In this document: one piece after another, positions 11,452 through 24,171 of the stretch
Position numbering within the stretch: the stretch's first letter is position 1
Layout: each line of letters starts with the position of its first letter
Assembly: GCA_963682175.1 (NCBI GenBank)
Contig: OY821771.1
Location: 32,570,201 to 32,634,200, forward strand
Direction of reading: 5' to 3'
Source of the DNA: Triglochin maritima
Lineage: Eukaryota; Streptophyta; Magnoliopsida; Alismatales; Juncaginaceae
DNA length: 64,000 nt
Notes under the pieces: model-generated
Database searches by the model: none
Told to the model about the DNA's origin: nothing
What the model saw: the letters and a program-made list of their open reading frames with translations, nothing else
Translations under genes and position numbers: made by a program

Positions 11452-12731
11452 TTATCAAAGTTTTCTTTCACATACATTCTCAATGCATAAAACATCAATA
11501 ACTATGGTAACCTTCCCAAATCACCTATCAAGCCAATCCACATGGACCCTCGGATCCATGGACTCGAAATATATTTCGTCTCTTAGCTTGGTATGAAGGT
11601 TTGTTGAATGGATCAGTTGTGCCACTATTGTGTCCACCTATTTATTTATTTTGTCTTTCGTTGGTGGTTGAGTTAGCTGTAGTGATATTACTCCTAACTA
11701 CACTAGCTCATACCTCCACCTTCGATAATGATGACGCATCATCACTCCAACCTCTTATTGTCTAGAATTCCTATAAGAATTGCATCAAGACAGCCCTCGG
11801 CTATTTTCTCCTTTGTCTTCCATAAACACGAACCTTATCTTTAGTCCGGTTAAGGTACTTCAGAATATTCTTGACCGCAATCCTATGATTAGGATTCGCG
11901 TTGGATTGGTGACCACTTGTCACGTTTAGAGCATACGAGATATTGAGTCTTGTGCAAGTCATTGTGTACATGGTCCTTCCTTTTGCCGAAGCATAAGGGA
12001 TACCTTCATGTACCCCAAGTCTTTGTGTGATTGAGCACATTGAGACTTCTTGAGTTGCACACCTATACTCATACTTATTGGCATATTGTCCATATCGGAA
12101 TTGTTCACCCTGAACATTTCCAAAGACCTTGTCAATGTATGCACGTTGACTGAAGCCAATGAGTCTACGGGATGTATCTCAATGTATCTTGATTCTCAAG
12201 ATGTGTTGAGCCTCATCCTTTTCTTTTCATTGAATACACTGATTTCAACGAAATTTCTCGTTTGCTAATGCAAAGGTATATGATTGTTCATGAGCAATAT
12301 GTCATCGACATATAAGATCAGAAGTACTACATGACTCCCACTAATCTCCTTGTATATACAAGGTACTCCTTTACTTTGAATGAAGTGAATCTTCTTCACC
12401 TCTTCGTCAAAGCGTTTGTTCCAACTCCCCGATGCTTGCTTCAATCCATAAATGGATTCTCGAAACTTGCATTTCTTCTCGCTACTATTTGGATCATCAA
12501 AACCTTGAGGTTGTACCATGTACATATCCTCCTCCAAGTCCCTGTTCAAGGAACGCCATTTTGATATCCATTTTCCATATCCCACAATTGTGAAATGCGG
12601 TAATAGTGAGCATAATCCGAATAGATTTTAATATGGCAACTTCTCAAAAATTTCATCAAAGTCAATTTCTTGAATTTGAGTATAACTTTTGCTACAAGCC
12701 TTGCTTTGTAGGTTGTCAAGTTACTATCCAT
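11452..12731 (-). pseudogene. Copia RT-RNase H remnant
   Basis: Minus-strand pieces in several frames. RT is recognisable at 12731-12265: a weak ARLVAK start, then the SIYGLKQAS motif and an intact YVDD catalytic box (near 12300). The RNase H/connection segment at 12040-11801 reads IPYASAKGRTMY and VKNILKYLNRTKD. Frameshifts and stops separate the blocks, so no functional enzyme is encoded. The family role is cDNA synthesis from element RNA. Confidence 0.8.
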
Positions 12732-14285
12732 GTCTATCTTCCTCCTAAAAGCTCATTTATACCAAATGATATTTTCTCTTGAGGAAGGCTAATCAAGTTT
12801 CATACTTGATTATCATACATGGATTCTACTTCGGATTCCATGGCTTTTAACCATAGTTTGGAGTCTTTTCTATTGCTTCTCGGAAGGTCGAGGGATCTTT
12901 GGTATCTAGTACCATGATCTCATGAAGTCCCAAATACTTATTGGGTTTCTTCCTTTCCCTCATTGACCTTCTTAGTTCTTTTGGTTCTTCTCATGTCTCT
13001 CGAACTTCTTCCACAATTTCTTGAGGAATAGGTTCATGTTCGTCTCTCGAACGTACACTAGGTGAGGATGATTGAGATTCTCTCACAATTTCTTGTAAGG
13101 ATCTCTCGCTCATGCTCCCACTAACCAAATGAATCTCGGTTGGGCCTTCATGATTTTGAATGCAACATTCACATCATGATCTTGTAGAGTATCTTGAGTT
13201 TCCTCAAGCTCAACTCTACTCCCACTACTTTTCTCTCTTTTCCAGAAATTCCAGAAAAACCATATCTCTCTCTACAATCTTTCGATTGGAGGTGATATAC
13301 CAAAAGTAGTATCCTCTTGTCACACGAGGACAACCTATAAAGAAGTACTTATCCGCTTTTGGTTGAAGCTTGGTCGACATCAATTTCTTGATGTATACCT
13401 CACAACCCCAAATCTTGAGAAAGTCGAGCTTAGGTGTCTTTCAACTCCATAGCTCACAAGACATTTTCTCCACGGATTTGGATGGAACATTATTTAGTGA
13501 GTTTGTCATTATTTGTAGTGCATAATTCCAAAAGTAAATCGGCAATTTAAATTGACTCATTATTGATCGAACCATGTCGAGCAATATCTTATTCCTACTT
13601 TAGGAATGAGTCAAATTAGGTATTCTAAGCACTCACCCCTACGAACCTTTCATAGAGACTCGATATTCTTGTTGAGTCGGTTCACTACTTCATCCTCGAA
13701 TTCCTTGAACTTGTCAAAGAATTCACTTCTGCTTCCCATTAGACAAATATAGCCATAATGACTATAGTTGTCTGTGAACAAAATGAAGTACCTTAAACCG
13801 TCTCTTGCACTTGTACTTATCGGACCACATACATTAGAATGTATCATATCCAATTAGTTGTTCATTTTCGTTCCTTTCTTCTTGAAAAGTCTCTTGGTCA
13901 TTTATTTGACCAATCCGATAGTGCTACAAGATTGTATCATTCACGTGAGTTATCTTAGTTTCTCTTTTGTTATTGTTTGTTTGAGTTTGTTCATTATTTA
14001 TTTCAAGCAAATAGAAATCATTCCATATGAATGTATTTGCATAGAAAATTCCATTCTTCGATATAGACAAGCAAGAATTAAAATATTTATTAAAATTTAT
14101 CCATATCCAAAACTTGATACAGAATAGTTCTTGTTAATCGAAGGTACATAACAAACATTCTACAAAACATAAATTTAAATCACTAGACTATTGAAGTTCC
14201 ATAGAATCTTGTACAATTGCAGCGATGCTTGTACTATTTCCAATCTTCAATATCATCTCGTTCCCAACGAGTTCCTTCCTATCCT
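12732..14285 (-). pseudogene. Copia integrase remnant
   Basis: The integrase core is readable at 13853-13650 (MIHSNVCGPISTSARDGLRY, then FTDNYSHYGY). The first catalytic Asp of the usual HSDVCGP motif reads Asn. The segment 13649-12732 has C-terminal integrase-like pieces in broken frames, and 14285-13858 has no readable frame. The host unit therefore cannot integrate its own cDNA. Confidence 0.7.
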
Positions 14286-15257
14286 TCAATAGCTGCACAT
14301 CAAAATTATGTGAGCACAAGATCCGGTAACCATTACCAAATCAAGGATAGAGGTGATTAAATTTATCTCAATAACAAACATACCTATGGCGTTTCTTGGG
14401 CGCCTACGTTCAATCATCCCATTTTCAAGGTCTTCCTTGTACTTGGGGCAATTAGGTCGGATGTGTCCTTTTTCACCGCAGTGAAAGCACTCCGAGTTGG
14501 GAGTTGGAGACTTGTAAGTTTTCTCCCTTGAGACACTCCCATTAGCACCTCCTACTCCCTCGCTCTTGATTGACGTATCTTTGGTAAATTTGCCTTTACC
14601 TTTGTTGATCTTTTTGCTCTTCTTATGGATAGCAAGGACCTCATGGTCCCTACTCTTGCCCATATCAACCTCAGCCGTTTTGAGAGTGTTGTGAAGCTCC
14701 TCAAGACTCACCCCTTTTTCACGCACATGATAGTGCATCACAAAATCCTTAAAGGACGGGGCTAGAGAGCCAAGAATCATATCTTCAGCAATGTCCTCGG
14801 GCATTGGTGAAGAGAGCTTTGCCAACTTCTCAAGGTATCCTTGCATCGTGAGAAAATGCATAGATACCGATGTTCCCTCCGCCATATGGCACCTTGTGAG
14901 TGCGATGGTGGTCTTATAGCGCTCCTTTCGGGCACTATCCATGAACATCTTGGTTAGAGCCTCCATGGTCTTCTTGGGTTTTGAATCCAAGTATTTCGCT
15001 TGAAGCGAGTCACCCATGGATACTAGTATAAGACCGTGAACTTGGTTCTCTTGGTCTTCCCACTTGGCTATCGCCTCTTTCTCTTTATCGGTTGCCTTCT
15101 CATTTAATTTTGGGATTTCACCATCCAAAATATGAGGTAGTTTTTCAAACCTCAACACGATATTGAGATTGAGTTGCCATTTCATGAAGTTTGAGCCATC
15201 ATTTTGCAAAGGGTTCTTTTCGATCATAGATCGCACAATTGGTTGGATATTTGACAT
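14286..15257 (-). CDS. Copia Gag with zinc knuckle and protease stub, copy 2
   Basis: 323 residues from the ATG at 15257. An in-frame extension to 15377 runs into the leader and was rejected. A helical UBN2-type Gag core occupies residues about 15-200. A Lys-rich linker follows, then the CCHC knuckle C257-x2-C260-x4-H265-x4-C270. The frame then enters the start of the aspartic protease, where the catalytic D-T-G reads V-T-G (residues 310-312), and stops 11 codons later. Gag itself looks intact and could form particles, but the downstream polyprotein is dead. The exact Copia lineage (Ivana/Oryco-like?) is a guess. Confidence 0.82.
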   Translation of the reverse strand: MSNIQPIVRSMIEKNPLQNDGSNFMKWQLNLNIVLRFEKLPHILDGEIPKLNEKATDKEKEAIAKWEDQENQVHGLILVSMGDSLQAKYLDSKPKKTMEALTKMFMDSARKERYKTTIALTRCHMAEGTSVSMHFLTMQGYLEKLAKLSSPMPEDIAEDMILGSLAPSFKDFVMHYHVREKGVSLEELHNTLKTAEVDMGKSRDHEVLAIHKKSKKINKGKGKFTKDTSIKSEGVGGANGSVSREKTYKSPTPNSECFHCGEKGHIRPNCPKYKEDLENGMIERRRPRNAIGMFVIEINLITSILDLVMVTGSCAHIILMCSY

Positions 15258-16347
15258 TTCTACAAAATAAATTATATAGGTTTTAATGCCAATTTTATGT
15301 TTTAATACATACATATATATATCGAATATGATGTAAATACTGCAAATAAAATCTTGCCCGTAAATGCAGTAATCCAAGATCCCATCAATTGTAATATAGA
15401 CTAGCTAAGGGCTATCGAATACATTACAACATCAAGGTAACAAAACATTTTCTAATCACAACCTTTTTGAATTTTAGCAACATTTAGCATCTTCAAACTT
15501 TTGTGACTCTTGTCGTTTTAATTATGAGGGAATACGACCTATCCTCGTAAGAAAAACTTTTTCCCAAAACCGAGCGAGGGCTCTAGGTAATGTTAAGAAA
15601 ACTTATTTTCATTTTATACGAGATATGTTTATCTATTGTATTCACAACTAAACATACTTGGGGTTCACTAGGGTGAAACACACCTCATATATTTAATTGT
15701 GGCACAACAACAGACAACCTTTATATCTCCCACTATTCCCAAAGATAGAGGGAGTTATCTCCCGCTAAGGGCGAGCAGAGTATCCCTCGATCAATGACTG
15801 CTAGTGGATGAAATAAGAAGGAAAAATTAATCTTAATTTTTGTTGGACAATTTCATTTATCAACATGTGATTTTGAATTTTAGTTTATCATGCATATTAA
15901 AATTTATACACATCCTAACATTCACCATTCATCACATGCATAGCAGAAATTATAAAAACAGAAATTAAACATTCACACAATCCATATCGCGTGAGTTTAT
16001 ATGTTCCCTTTGATCCTTGATCTTCGATCCCTGATCCTCGATCCTCGATCAATGCGCTACAGCGGCGACTTCCTCTTGCACCGGAGATGTAGATTTTACA
16101 GAAAATAAACATGCTCCTCACATTCGATAAAACCGACTAGTGCAAGTCCTATGTAAAAACCTCTCATATGCAAATGCAACTATCTAAAAGACGGAAATAG
16201 AGAGAATTTTGGCTTTTACATACACAAGCCCCTGTATTATAATAATAACATACATTCATAGCTTCTGATTTGGAACATATAAACCCACAATTCCTGCATA
16301 TACAATTCGAGCATCCATGCACGCAATATCGCTATAAACTATGCAAT
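15258..16347 (-). other. Copia leader, gag-proximal part (copy 2)
   Basis: Second copy of 475-1564. No gene; AT-rich leader up to the nested element. Confidence 0.75.
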
Positions 16348-17914
16348 TGATTGATCTCGTTTTATATTTCTACCGCAAGTGCACGACCACGTTGAAGCGG
16401 TGGCAAATACGGGTCGTCCACTGGGAGGTGTGTCGACACTTGGTTTGTGCGAAGGCAAGGGGTAAAGAAAGGAGAAAATGATTGGTTACACTAAACTACA
16501 CTACAATGCTAAACTAGAATGCAAAAGGAAATGAAGATAAGCAATAAAACTAAACCCCAAAGGGGGTAGAGAAATAATGTGAACATAAAGAAGTGTTCAT
16601 TAAGCTCCTCACAACATGTAGTGCATGAAATCATAAAACTACATCCAACTTTGCCTCTACATGAATTAAGATAAGACTACATCATTAAAACATACAAGAC
16701 AATAATTGGAATGAAGCTACATGAACTCAAGTATAAAGACTATACCCTACTATGCCTCTACATGAATTAAGATTTCACTACATCATTAAAACATACAAGA
16801 CATTAGATAAGGTAAAGGCAACAAGAGCACATACATTACAAATTGTGTTTCCAATATTAACTTCATCCATATCCTAACCTTATCATTCCCCATAAAATAG
16901 GTCCACTAATCAAAGCATAAGCTAAGCTTCATTCAAGAGCATTAGCCTATCCAAGATAAGAGTGGAGACCCATTAGATGGTTATGGAAATCATATAAAGC
17001 TCAAGGGATAAAAATAACACACACTTAATACACTACATGATTATATCACATATTTCTCCACCCCCCAAATGGGGATGGAACTACTCACTACTCATTACAC
17101 TACTGATTAGACTAAGCAAAGAAAGCATAATACTAAAATGAAAGTTAACTAAGAAGGCAAGAAGCATTAAAGAAACATAAAAGGAAAGGAAAGACTAAAC
17201 AAACATGCACAAATTAAAAGACAAGATTTAAAGAAACTAGAAGAATTATTTTATTAACAAGATGACTCACATTGAAGGTAGCATTCTTCTCCACCTTGAG
17301 TTTTTGCTTCAAGGCTCACTCCTTAGTAGAGAGAATGCCACCAAGCAATGGGTAATTACAATGGAAGGTGAAGAGTTCTATTTATAAGCATGGGAAAAGC
17401 TAATCGGGGACAATCCCCCGATGTGGGACTAAACCAATACCAAAAATAGCCTAAACGAACATTAATACAAGTCCAGAAGAAATTTCGACGGATCCTGAGC
17501 AATATGGACCGCCAATTAGCGGTCCAAGACCGCCAATTGGCGGTCCAAAATTGTCGGATCGTGTTGGAATTTGTTGTGGGCTATGCTTTCTGGTATTGTT
17601 GGTCTTTGATGCGGTTACTCGACTTGTTGGAGCTCCGACCCGAATAGAATTGGTAAAATACTCCCCATGATGGTGTGGAGTATTCTGTTTTGCTCTTAGG
17701 TCCTTCTGTCTTACATTCAGGTCCTTCTCCCTTGCATCTTGGTCCCTAGATCTCACCATTCAGTCCTTTTTCTCAGCTTTTGGGTCCTTTCATGGCTCTT
17801 CTCTTCAAACCTCTTTATTCCTGAAAACTAAACATAAAACTCGTCACGTAGCATTGCTTAGGTGTAAGATAATGGATATAAGATACAAATATGAGCATGA
17901 AATGATGTCAATCA
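16348..17914 (-). repeat. Family A 3' LTR, copy 2
   Basis: Same as 1565-3131, with palindromes at 17506-17545 and TATA box at 17386-17379 (minus). Confidence 0.92.
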
Positions 17915-19551
17915 AATACCCCCACACCTAAGTTTTTGCTAGTCTCGAGCAAAACAAAGAAAGAGAAAAACAAACGAGAAACAAGAAATCCTAACTCACT
18001 TTCGTAGGAATCACGGTTGCACTTAGCACGTACAACAAGCCGTTAAACCTCTTTGTTGCCAAGGAGGAGGAGTGTTGTCTCCTGAGGGTTTTCAGCGGAT
18101 ATACCCACAAAATCCGAACAAGATGCATTATTCAATCTAGACCTCGACTCGTTGGAAATATTTTGTCGATAAATGGACGCGGTAATGCTACGGGCCGACT
18201 CTATATAGGTGATCAGTCCACACCTCTACCCTAATGAACCATTCGTGCAAGTTAAATTAGGAATTATGTGAAAGACATGGACAACCTCAACATCCTCAAG
18301 TACTACAAAGTGTAAAGTCCATTAAGGTTCTTATTTGCATTATCATATTTTTTTTCTTTTTGTTTCTTTTCACATTTTTTTTTCTTTTACTTTTTATTAG
18401 TTGGAGCTTCATTCTCCGAGGGTCAGGTTCCGTGCATCATTGCCCATGAGGACTTACACTATCACGTACACCTTTCCCCACATCTCCACATAGGGCAATC
18501 CCTACCACCCGTGTAACGGGAGTTCAGTCGGCGCATCCCAAGTCAGATGACTCGAAAGCACCAGGCACAAAGTCCCCTCAGACCTACTTTCCCGAGTGAA
18601 AGGAGCCGTGCGAGAAGAGAGAACACCTACTCACTTATTTCTTATCTACACATGAACCAAAACCCCTACACTAATGTCTCACAACAGGATTTAGAGGGTC
18701 CTTGACTACAACAAACTTCCTTAAGTTAACAGATACGAATTATTGACTCACTAGGTTCAGGGTGGACTTCATTAAATGTTTGAGCACTGAAACCCTATGA
18801 TTACTCACCCCCAAGGGAAAACTGGGGTGCATCCTAACGACTCGATAAATCCTAAAGCCACGTACTAGATATCCTAATGCATCAAGTTCAAGACAATTTT
18901 GGGAGCTTTCTTTTTACTTTGCCTCTCAACGGTTTTGCACATGCTAAACACACGCAAAACCCACAAAACATTTTCTTTCGAAAACACATGAAGATTTTGA
19001 AAGAAATGTGAAAATTTTGAAGCACTAGGCAAGCAAAAGAAGACAAGTCACCCAAGGATCATGGCAAGCAGATATATCGATATTAAATGCAGCACACTAT
19101 CATGACCCTAACAATGCAAACAAAAGAAAACAAAATCAAAGGAAAAAGACTCGACTATGTACACACGTAAAACACCCCCCACACCTACTTCATGCATTGT
19201 CCTCAATGAATGCAAGCAAGATACTACATGGATTGATGCATAAAAAGGAGAGATCTCACCAACATGAAGTACAAAGGGAAGTGCAAGGTCATGTTGATGG
19301 ACATAACCCGAATTCCCTCAAAACCTGTGAGATGCTAAAGAAGGGATACAAATACGTGAAAGAAATGGAGCCCAAATACACAAGGGTTGAGGCTCACAAC
19401 AATCAATGCTCACTGAAGGAGTCTTTTATTGTACTTCTTTTTTTTCTTTTTCTTTTTTCTTTTTTTTTCTTTTTTTTCATATAAATATGTACAAACATAA
19501 GTTCCCATCTTCATTTGTCAAAAGACATCAAATGGGAACCTCAAGAGTGGG

Positions 19552-21063
19552 TCAATGCACTTGGAAAGGGAACATGACACCACGCGGGGCCAGAATACGC
19601 ATGCGTGGGCCCCCTTCACAAAGAGCACCAGATGAAATGAGAGGTTCATGAATTGGGCGCAAAGGCGTCTCATTCAAAGGATCAAACTGAAAGAGCTTGA
19701 ACCTCTCGAGAGTTTGGGAAATAAGGGGCAACGGAAGAAAACTATCTCCCGTTGCGGAACTGAAGTTATGATCATCAATCCAAACTCTCCAGCCAACAGG
19801 CTGGTGGGTCGGAACGAGGTCAAGCACCTCGTTATGCATGTCCAACTCACCAGGAGAACAGGAAGTGGGTCTCATACCCAAAGTATCCTCCAAGGAACTC
19901 CTAATACCCTCATGAGCAATGTAGTTGTTTGATGTTCCATCATTTCCAAGATGATCAGGAACAATAGTGAGAGGCAAACTCTCATCAGGTTGTTTGAAAT
20001 TGAGGGTACTAGGGAGCTCTTGCTCCAACCGAGGTGAGTCCTTAAGAGGCACAACATGAAGATCATGTGGCTCAAGGGCCACGGGACAAAAAGATAAGGC
20101 ACAATCATGTGCCGACTCATAATGAAACTGGTCCAAGTTATTCTCAATTTGAATCGAATCCTCCACTAAGTGATCATGAATTGAAACCCCAAGTCCCTCA
20201 AACTGACTAGGAGTTTGACTTTGAAAGATTGTGCTTTGAATTTGTGGATGTGGTGGTGGTTCGATATCAAAAGATGAATCCTCATGTTGACAAGAAAAGT
20301 TACCCTCCTCACGTTCATGGAATTGTTGTGTCATCTGGCTCACTTGCATTTCCATGGTTTGCAAGGAATTCAAGTTGGACTTCAATAAATTTTGTGTGGT
20401 TTCCATGAATGTTTGGAGAGTTTGTTTCAAGGAATCAGGTATGCGGTCAACGATGGGGTCCAAGTCAGAGCTTGGGAAATTTTGAGGTTGGGTGTTGATG
20501 GGCTGAGAATGAGTCCAATGATTTGGAGTGGGGTGCTGGTAGAATTCTGGGTATTCGGGAGGAGGATACTGGGGTGAATATGAAGTATAAGAATTTGAAT
20601 AAGAATTGTCTCCCCACGAATCCATCACTCTCGGGATGTACGCGGATGCGTAATGGTCATATTGAGCATTTTGGGAAAATGTGTGCTCATACTCAGGCTC
20701 AGGGGGAACATAAGGACATTCCCCGATAACATGACCACTCAACCCACAACAGTCGCACGGTACGGCTACTGGAGCCACCGGGGCACTCATGTCGTCTGCC
20801 ATACGCATGAAAGAGGCCAAAGTTTGTTGTAATGTCTCAGTTTGTTGACCAGCATATGATCCGGCATAACTAGATTGTGGTCTAGCAGTCGGTGCCTCTC
20901 TCATGTTACCCCAATATGAAGACTGCTCAGTCACAAAATTGCGATCATCCCAACCATACGGGGTGTTAGTCTGAGGCACCCCAGGTTTCATGGGTCCGGA
21001 GTACCAGGGAGAATCGTCCTGGTCCCAACAATGATATGGATGGTCGCCCATGTAACCATCCAT
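19552..21063 (-). CDS. Athila-like Gag fragment (family A), copy 2
   Basis: Identical in translation to the copy at 4769-6280: 503 residues from the conserved ATG, intact CCHC knuckle at residues 103-116, and no stop or frameshift. Two intact copies show the ORF has not yet begun to decay. Confidence 0.75.
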   Translation of the reverse strand: MDGYMGDHPYHCWDQDDSPWYSGPMKPGVPQTNTPYGWDDRNFVTEQSSYWGNMREAPTARPQSSYAGSYAGQQTETLQQTLASFMRMADDMSAPVAPVAVPCDCCGLSGHVIGECPYVPPEPEYEHTFSQNAQYDHYASAYIPRVMDSWGDNSYSNSYTSYSPQYPPPEYPEFYQHPTPNHWTHSQPINTQPQNFPSSDLDPIVDRIPDSLKQTLQTFMETTQNLLKSNLNSLQTMEMQVSQMTQQFHEREEGNFSCQHEDSSFDIEPPPHPQIQSTIFQSQTPSQFEGLGVSIHDHLVEDSIQIENNLDQFHYESAHDCALSFCPVALEPHDLHVVPLKDSPRLEQELPSTLNFKQPDESLPLTIVPDHLGNDGTSNNYIAHEGIRSSLEDTLGMRPTSCSPGELDMHNEVLDLVPTHQPVGWRVWIDDHNFSSATGDSFLPLPLISQTLERFKLFQFDPLNETPLRPIHEPLISSGALCEGGPRMRILAPRGVMFPFQVH

Positions 21064-22195
21064 CTCAAGAAAAACTCTCGAGTCGATCACTCTCACCACC
21101 ACGAGGCTAAGCTCGCAAAAAGTGCTCGACTCGACCCTAAAACGCTAACAGAGAGTGTAAAGGGGAGGAGACTATAACGTAGAAGAAGGTGAGAAGAAGA
21201 TGACTTAGAGGAGAAGGGAAGAATCCCTAGAGCTAGCGAGGGTACAGGGTGAAGGTAGAAGCCTAACTAGCAAGCATGGCTCAAACAATGTAAGGCAATG
21301 GGTCCTTAGGCTAGACGACGCCTAACTTCGAGGTCACTAGCCTCGACACGCCTCACCTCCCTACAACGAGGACCACAATGCCCAGCAAGTGATACCAGAT
21401 CCGGAGATCCAGTACCTCCTACTATCGACAAGGTAGGCAACGCCGATCAGGTCATGGCGGTCTCAACTAGATTACTCTCCTAGTGCGTCCGAATTCCTAG
21501 GGCCAATGTCTACTTGCTTTTAGTTAAGGCTTTACTTGAGTGTGCTTTTTGGGGCTAAGGGAGGGGTGATGAAATCCCCCACCTTATCTTTGAAGTCTAT
21601 AGGTGATGCCCTTAAAGATGTTTTGAAATCTTAGGCTAGCAAGCAACTCACCAAACAAGCACTCACCTCACTCTTGTTTCGATGCAAACCTTACTCACTA
21701 ATGAATGTCCTAATGCGTGAATGAGTGATAAGGAATGCGTACCTCGCTCCAGCAATCAACGACAAAATGTAAAGCAAAGAAAAGAAAGATGCATGCAAGG
21801 TCTACATATGATGCATGACCTAGATGGCAAGAAGTCTAATCTTTTGCTTTGAGTTTTATGGTCCAAGTTGATTAAAGGGGATTGAAATTAAATCTGGGAG
21901 CAAACTAAAGATCACAACATGCAAAATTGGGCTCCCAGATAACTAAAGTGAACAACATAACAACTGGAACAAATTTGAGAGCAATTGAGGCTCACCAGGC
22001 CGCCAATTGGCGGTCCCAGACCGCTGATTTACGGTCACTTTGTGGTCTTTTGCTCTCCAATTACTCCAGTCGCTTCCCCTTGATCCTCAGGCTCCCTGCC
22101 ACTAAGAAACACTGAAAACAAAAAATTAAAAACCCCTCGAATCGTCCAAACCAACGTCTGGACAGAGCACCTCCCCGGCAACGGCGCCAAAAACT

Positions 22196-23762
22196 TGATT
22201 GATCTCGTTTTATATTTCTACCGCAAGTGCACGGCCACGTTGAAGCGGTGGCAAATACGGGTCGTCCACTGGGAGGTGTGTCGACACTTGGTTTGTGCGA
22301 AGGCAAGGGGTAAAGAAAGGAGAAAAGGATTGGTTACACTAAACTACACTACAATGCTAAACTAGAATGCAAAAGGAAATGAAGATAAGCAATAAAACTA
22401 AACCCCAAAGGGGGTAGAGAAATAATGTGAACATAAAGAAGTGTTCATTAAGCTCCTCACAACATGTAGTGCATGAAATCATAAAACTACATCCAACTTT
22501 GCCTCTACATGAATTAAGATAAGACTACATCATTAAAACATACAAGACAATAATTGGAATGAAGCTACATGAACTCAAGTATAAAGACTATACCCTACTA
22601 TGCCTCTACATGAATTAAGATTTCACTACATCATTAAAACATACAAGACATTAGCTAAGGTAAAGGCAACAAGAGCACATACATTACAAATTGTGTTTCC
22701 AATATTAACTTCATCCATATCCTAACCTTATCATTCCCCATAAAATAGGTCCACTAATCAAAGCATAAGCTAAGCTTCATTCAAGAGCATTAGCCTATCC
22801 AAGATAAGAGTGGAGACCCATTAGATGGTTATGGAAATCATATAAAGCTCAAGGGATAAAAATAACACACACTTAATACACTACATGATTATATCACATA
22901 TTTCTCCACCCCCCAAATGGGGATGGAACTACTCACTACTCATTACACTACTGATTAGACTAAGCAAAGAAAGCATAATACTAAAATGAAAGTTAACTAA
23001 GAAGGCAAGAAGCATTAAAGAAACATAAAAGGAAAGGAAAGACTAAACAAACATGCACAAATTAAAAGACAAGATTTAAAGAAACTAGAAGAATTATTTT
23101 ATTAACAAGATGACTCACATTGAAGGTAGCATTCTTCTCCACCTTGAGTTTTTGCTTCAAGGCTCACTCCTTAGTAGAGAGAATGCCACCAAGCAATGGG
23201 TAATTACAATGGAAGGTGAAGAGTTCTATTTATAAGCATGGGAAAAGCTAATCGGGGACAATCCCCCGATGTGGGACTAAACCAATACCAAAAATAGCCT
23301 AAACGAACATTAATACAAGTCCAGAAGAAATTTCGACGGATCCTGAGCAATATGGACCGCCAATTAGCGGTCCAAGACCGCCAATTGGCGGTCCAAAATT
23401 GTCGGATCGTGTTGGAATTTGTTGTGGGCTATGCTTTCTGGTATTGTTGGTCTTTGATGCGGTTACTCGACTTGTTGGAGCTCCGACCCGAATAGAATTG
23501 GTAAAATACTCCCCATGATGGTGTGGAGTATTCTGTTTTGCTCTTAGGTCCTTCTGTCTTACATTCAGGTCCTTCTCCCTTGCATCTTGGTCCCTAGATC
23601 TCACCATTCAGTCCTTTTTCTCAGCTTTTGGGTCCTTTCATGGCTCTTCTCTTCAAACCTCTTTATTCCTGAAAACTAAACATAAAACTCGTCACGTAGC
23701 ATTGCTTAGGTGTAAGATAATGGATATAAGATACAAATATGAGCATGAAATGATGTCAATCA
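22196..23762 (-). repeat. Family A 5' LTR, copy 2
   Basis: Same as 7413-8979. The PBS lies at 22172-22189 and the leader palindromes at 22000-22036. Confidence 0.92.
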
Positions 23763-24171
23763 AGCATCTAGAATCTCAAACAATTCTTTGAAAAACGTTT
23801 TGAAATCCATTAAAAACATTTTTCATGCATCCATAGTTCAAAAAATTAATTATGAACCGCTGTCCATCCAATTTCCAATGGAAAGATGAATCGCAGTTTT
23901 TCGGTTTTGTTGATTCTCTTACAAAATAATCGTTTATACTTAAAACGAAATTATTGCAAGTTAGACTTATGTCTAAATCATAATTCTAATAATTACATGC
24001 CATGTTTTAAATATTCAAAACATTTAAAACGAATTATTACAAGAATTATTTCAGCAAAACATTTAAAGACCAAAAAACCGGTAAAACGAATTGTTTAAAT
24101 CCTAGATGGTAAACTAAATTTGTTTATAGCCATAAATCATTAGAAAATTGAACCCTAAGCTCTGATACCAC

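Larger units (their letters stand above)
16348..23762 (-). mobile_element. Gag-only Athila-like element (family A), copy 2
   Basis: Duplicate of 1565-8979 at the same site in the second Copia unit. The three LTR-to-LTR differences are the same, which shows that it was copied with the array and is not an independent insertion. LTRs are 16348-17914 (3') and 22196-23762 (5'), the PPT is 17918-17929 and the PBS 22172-22189. Confidence 0.92.
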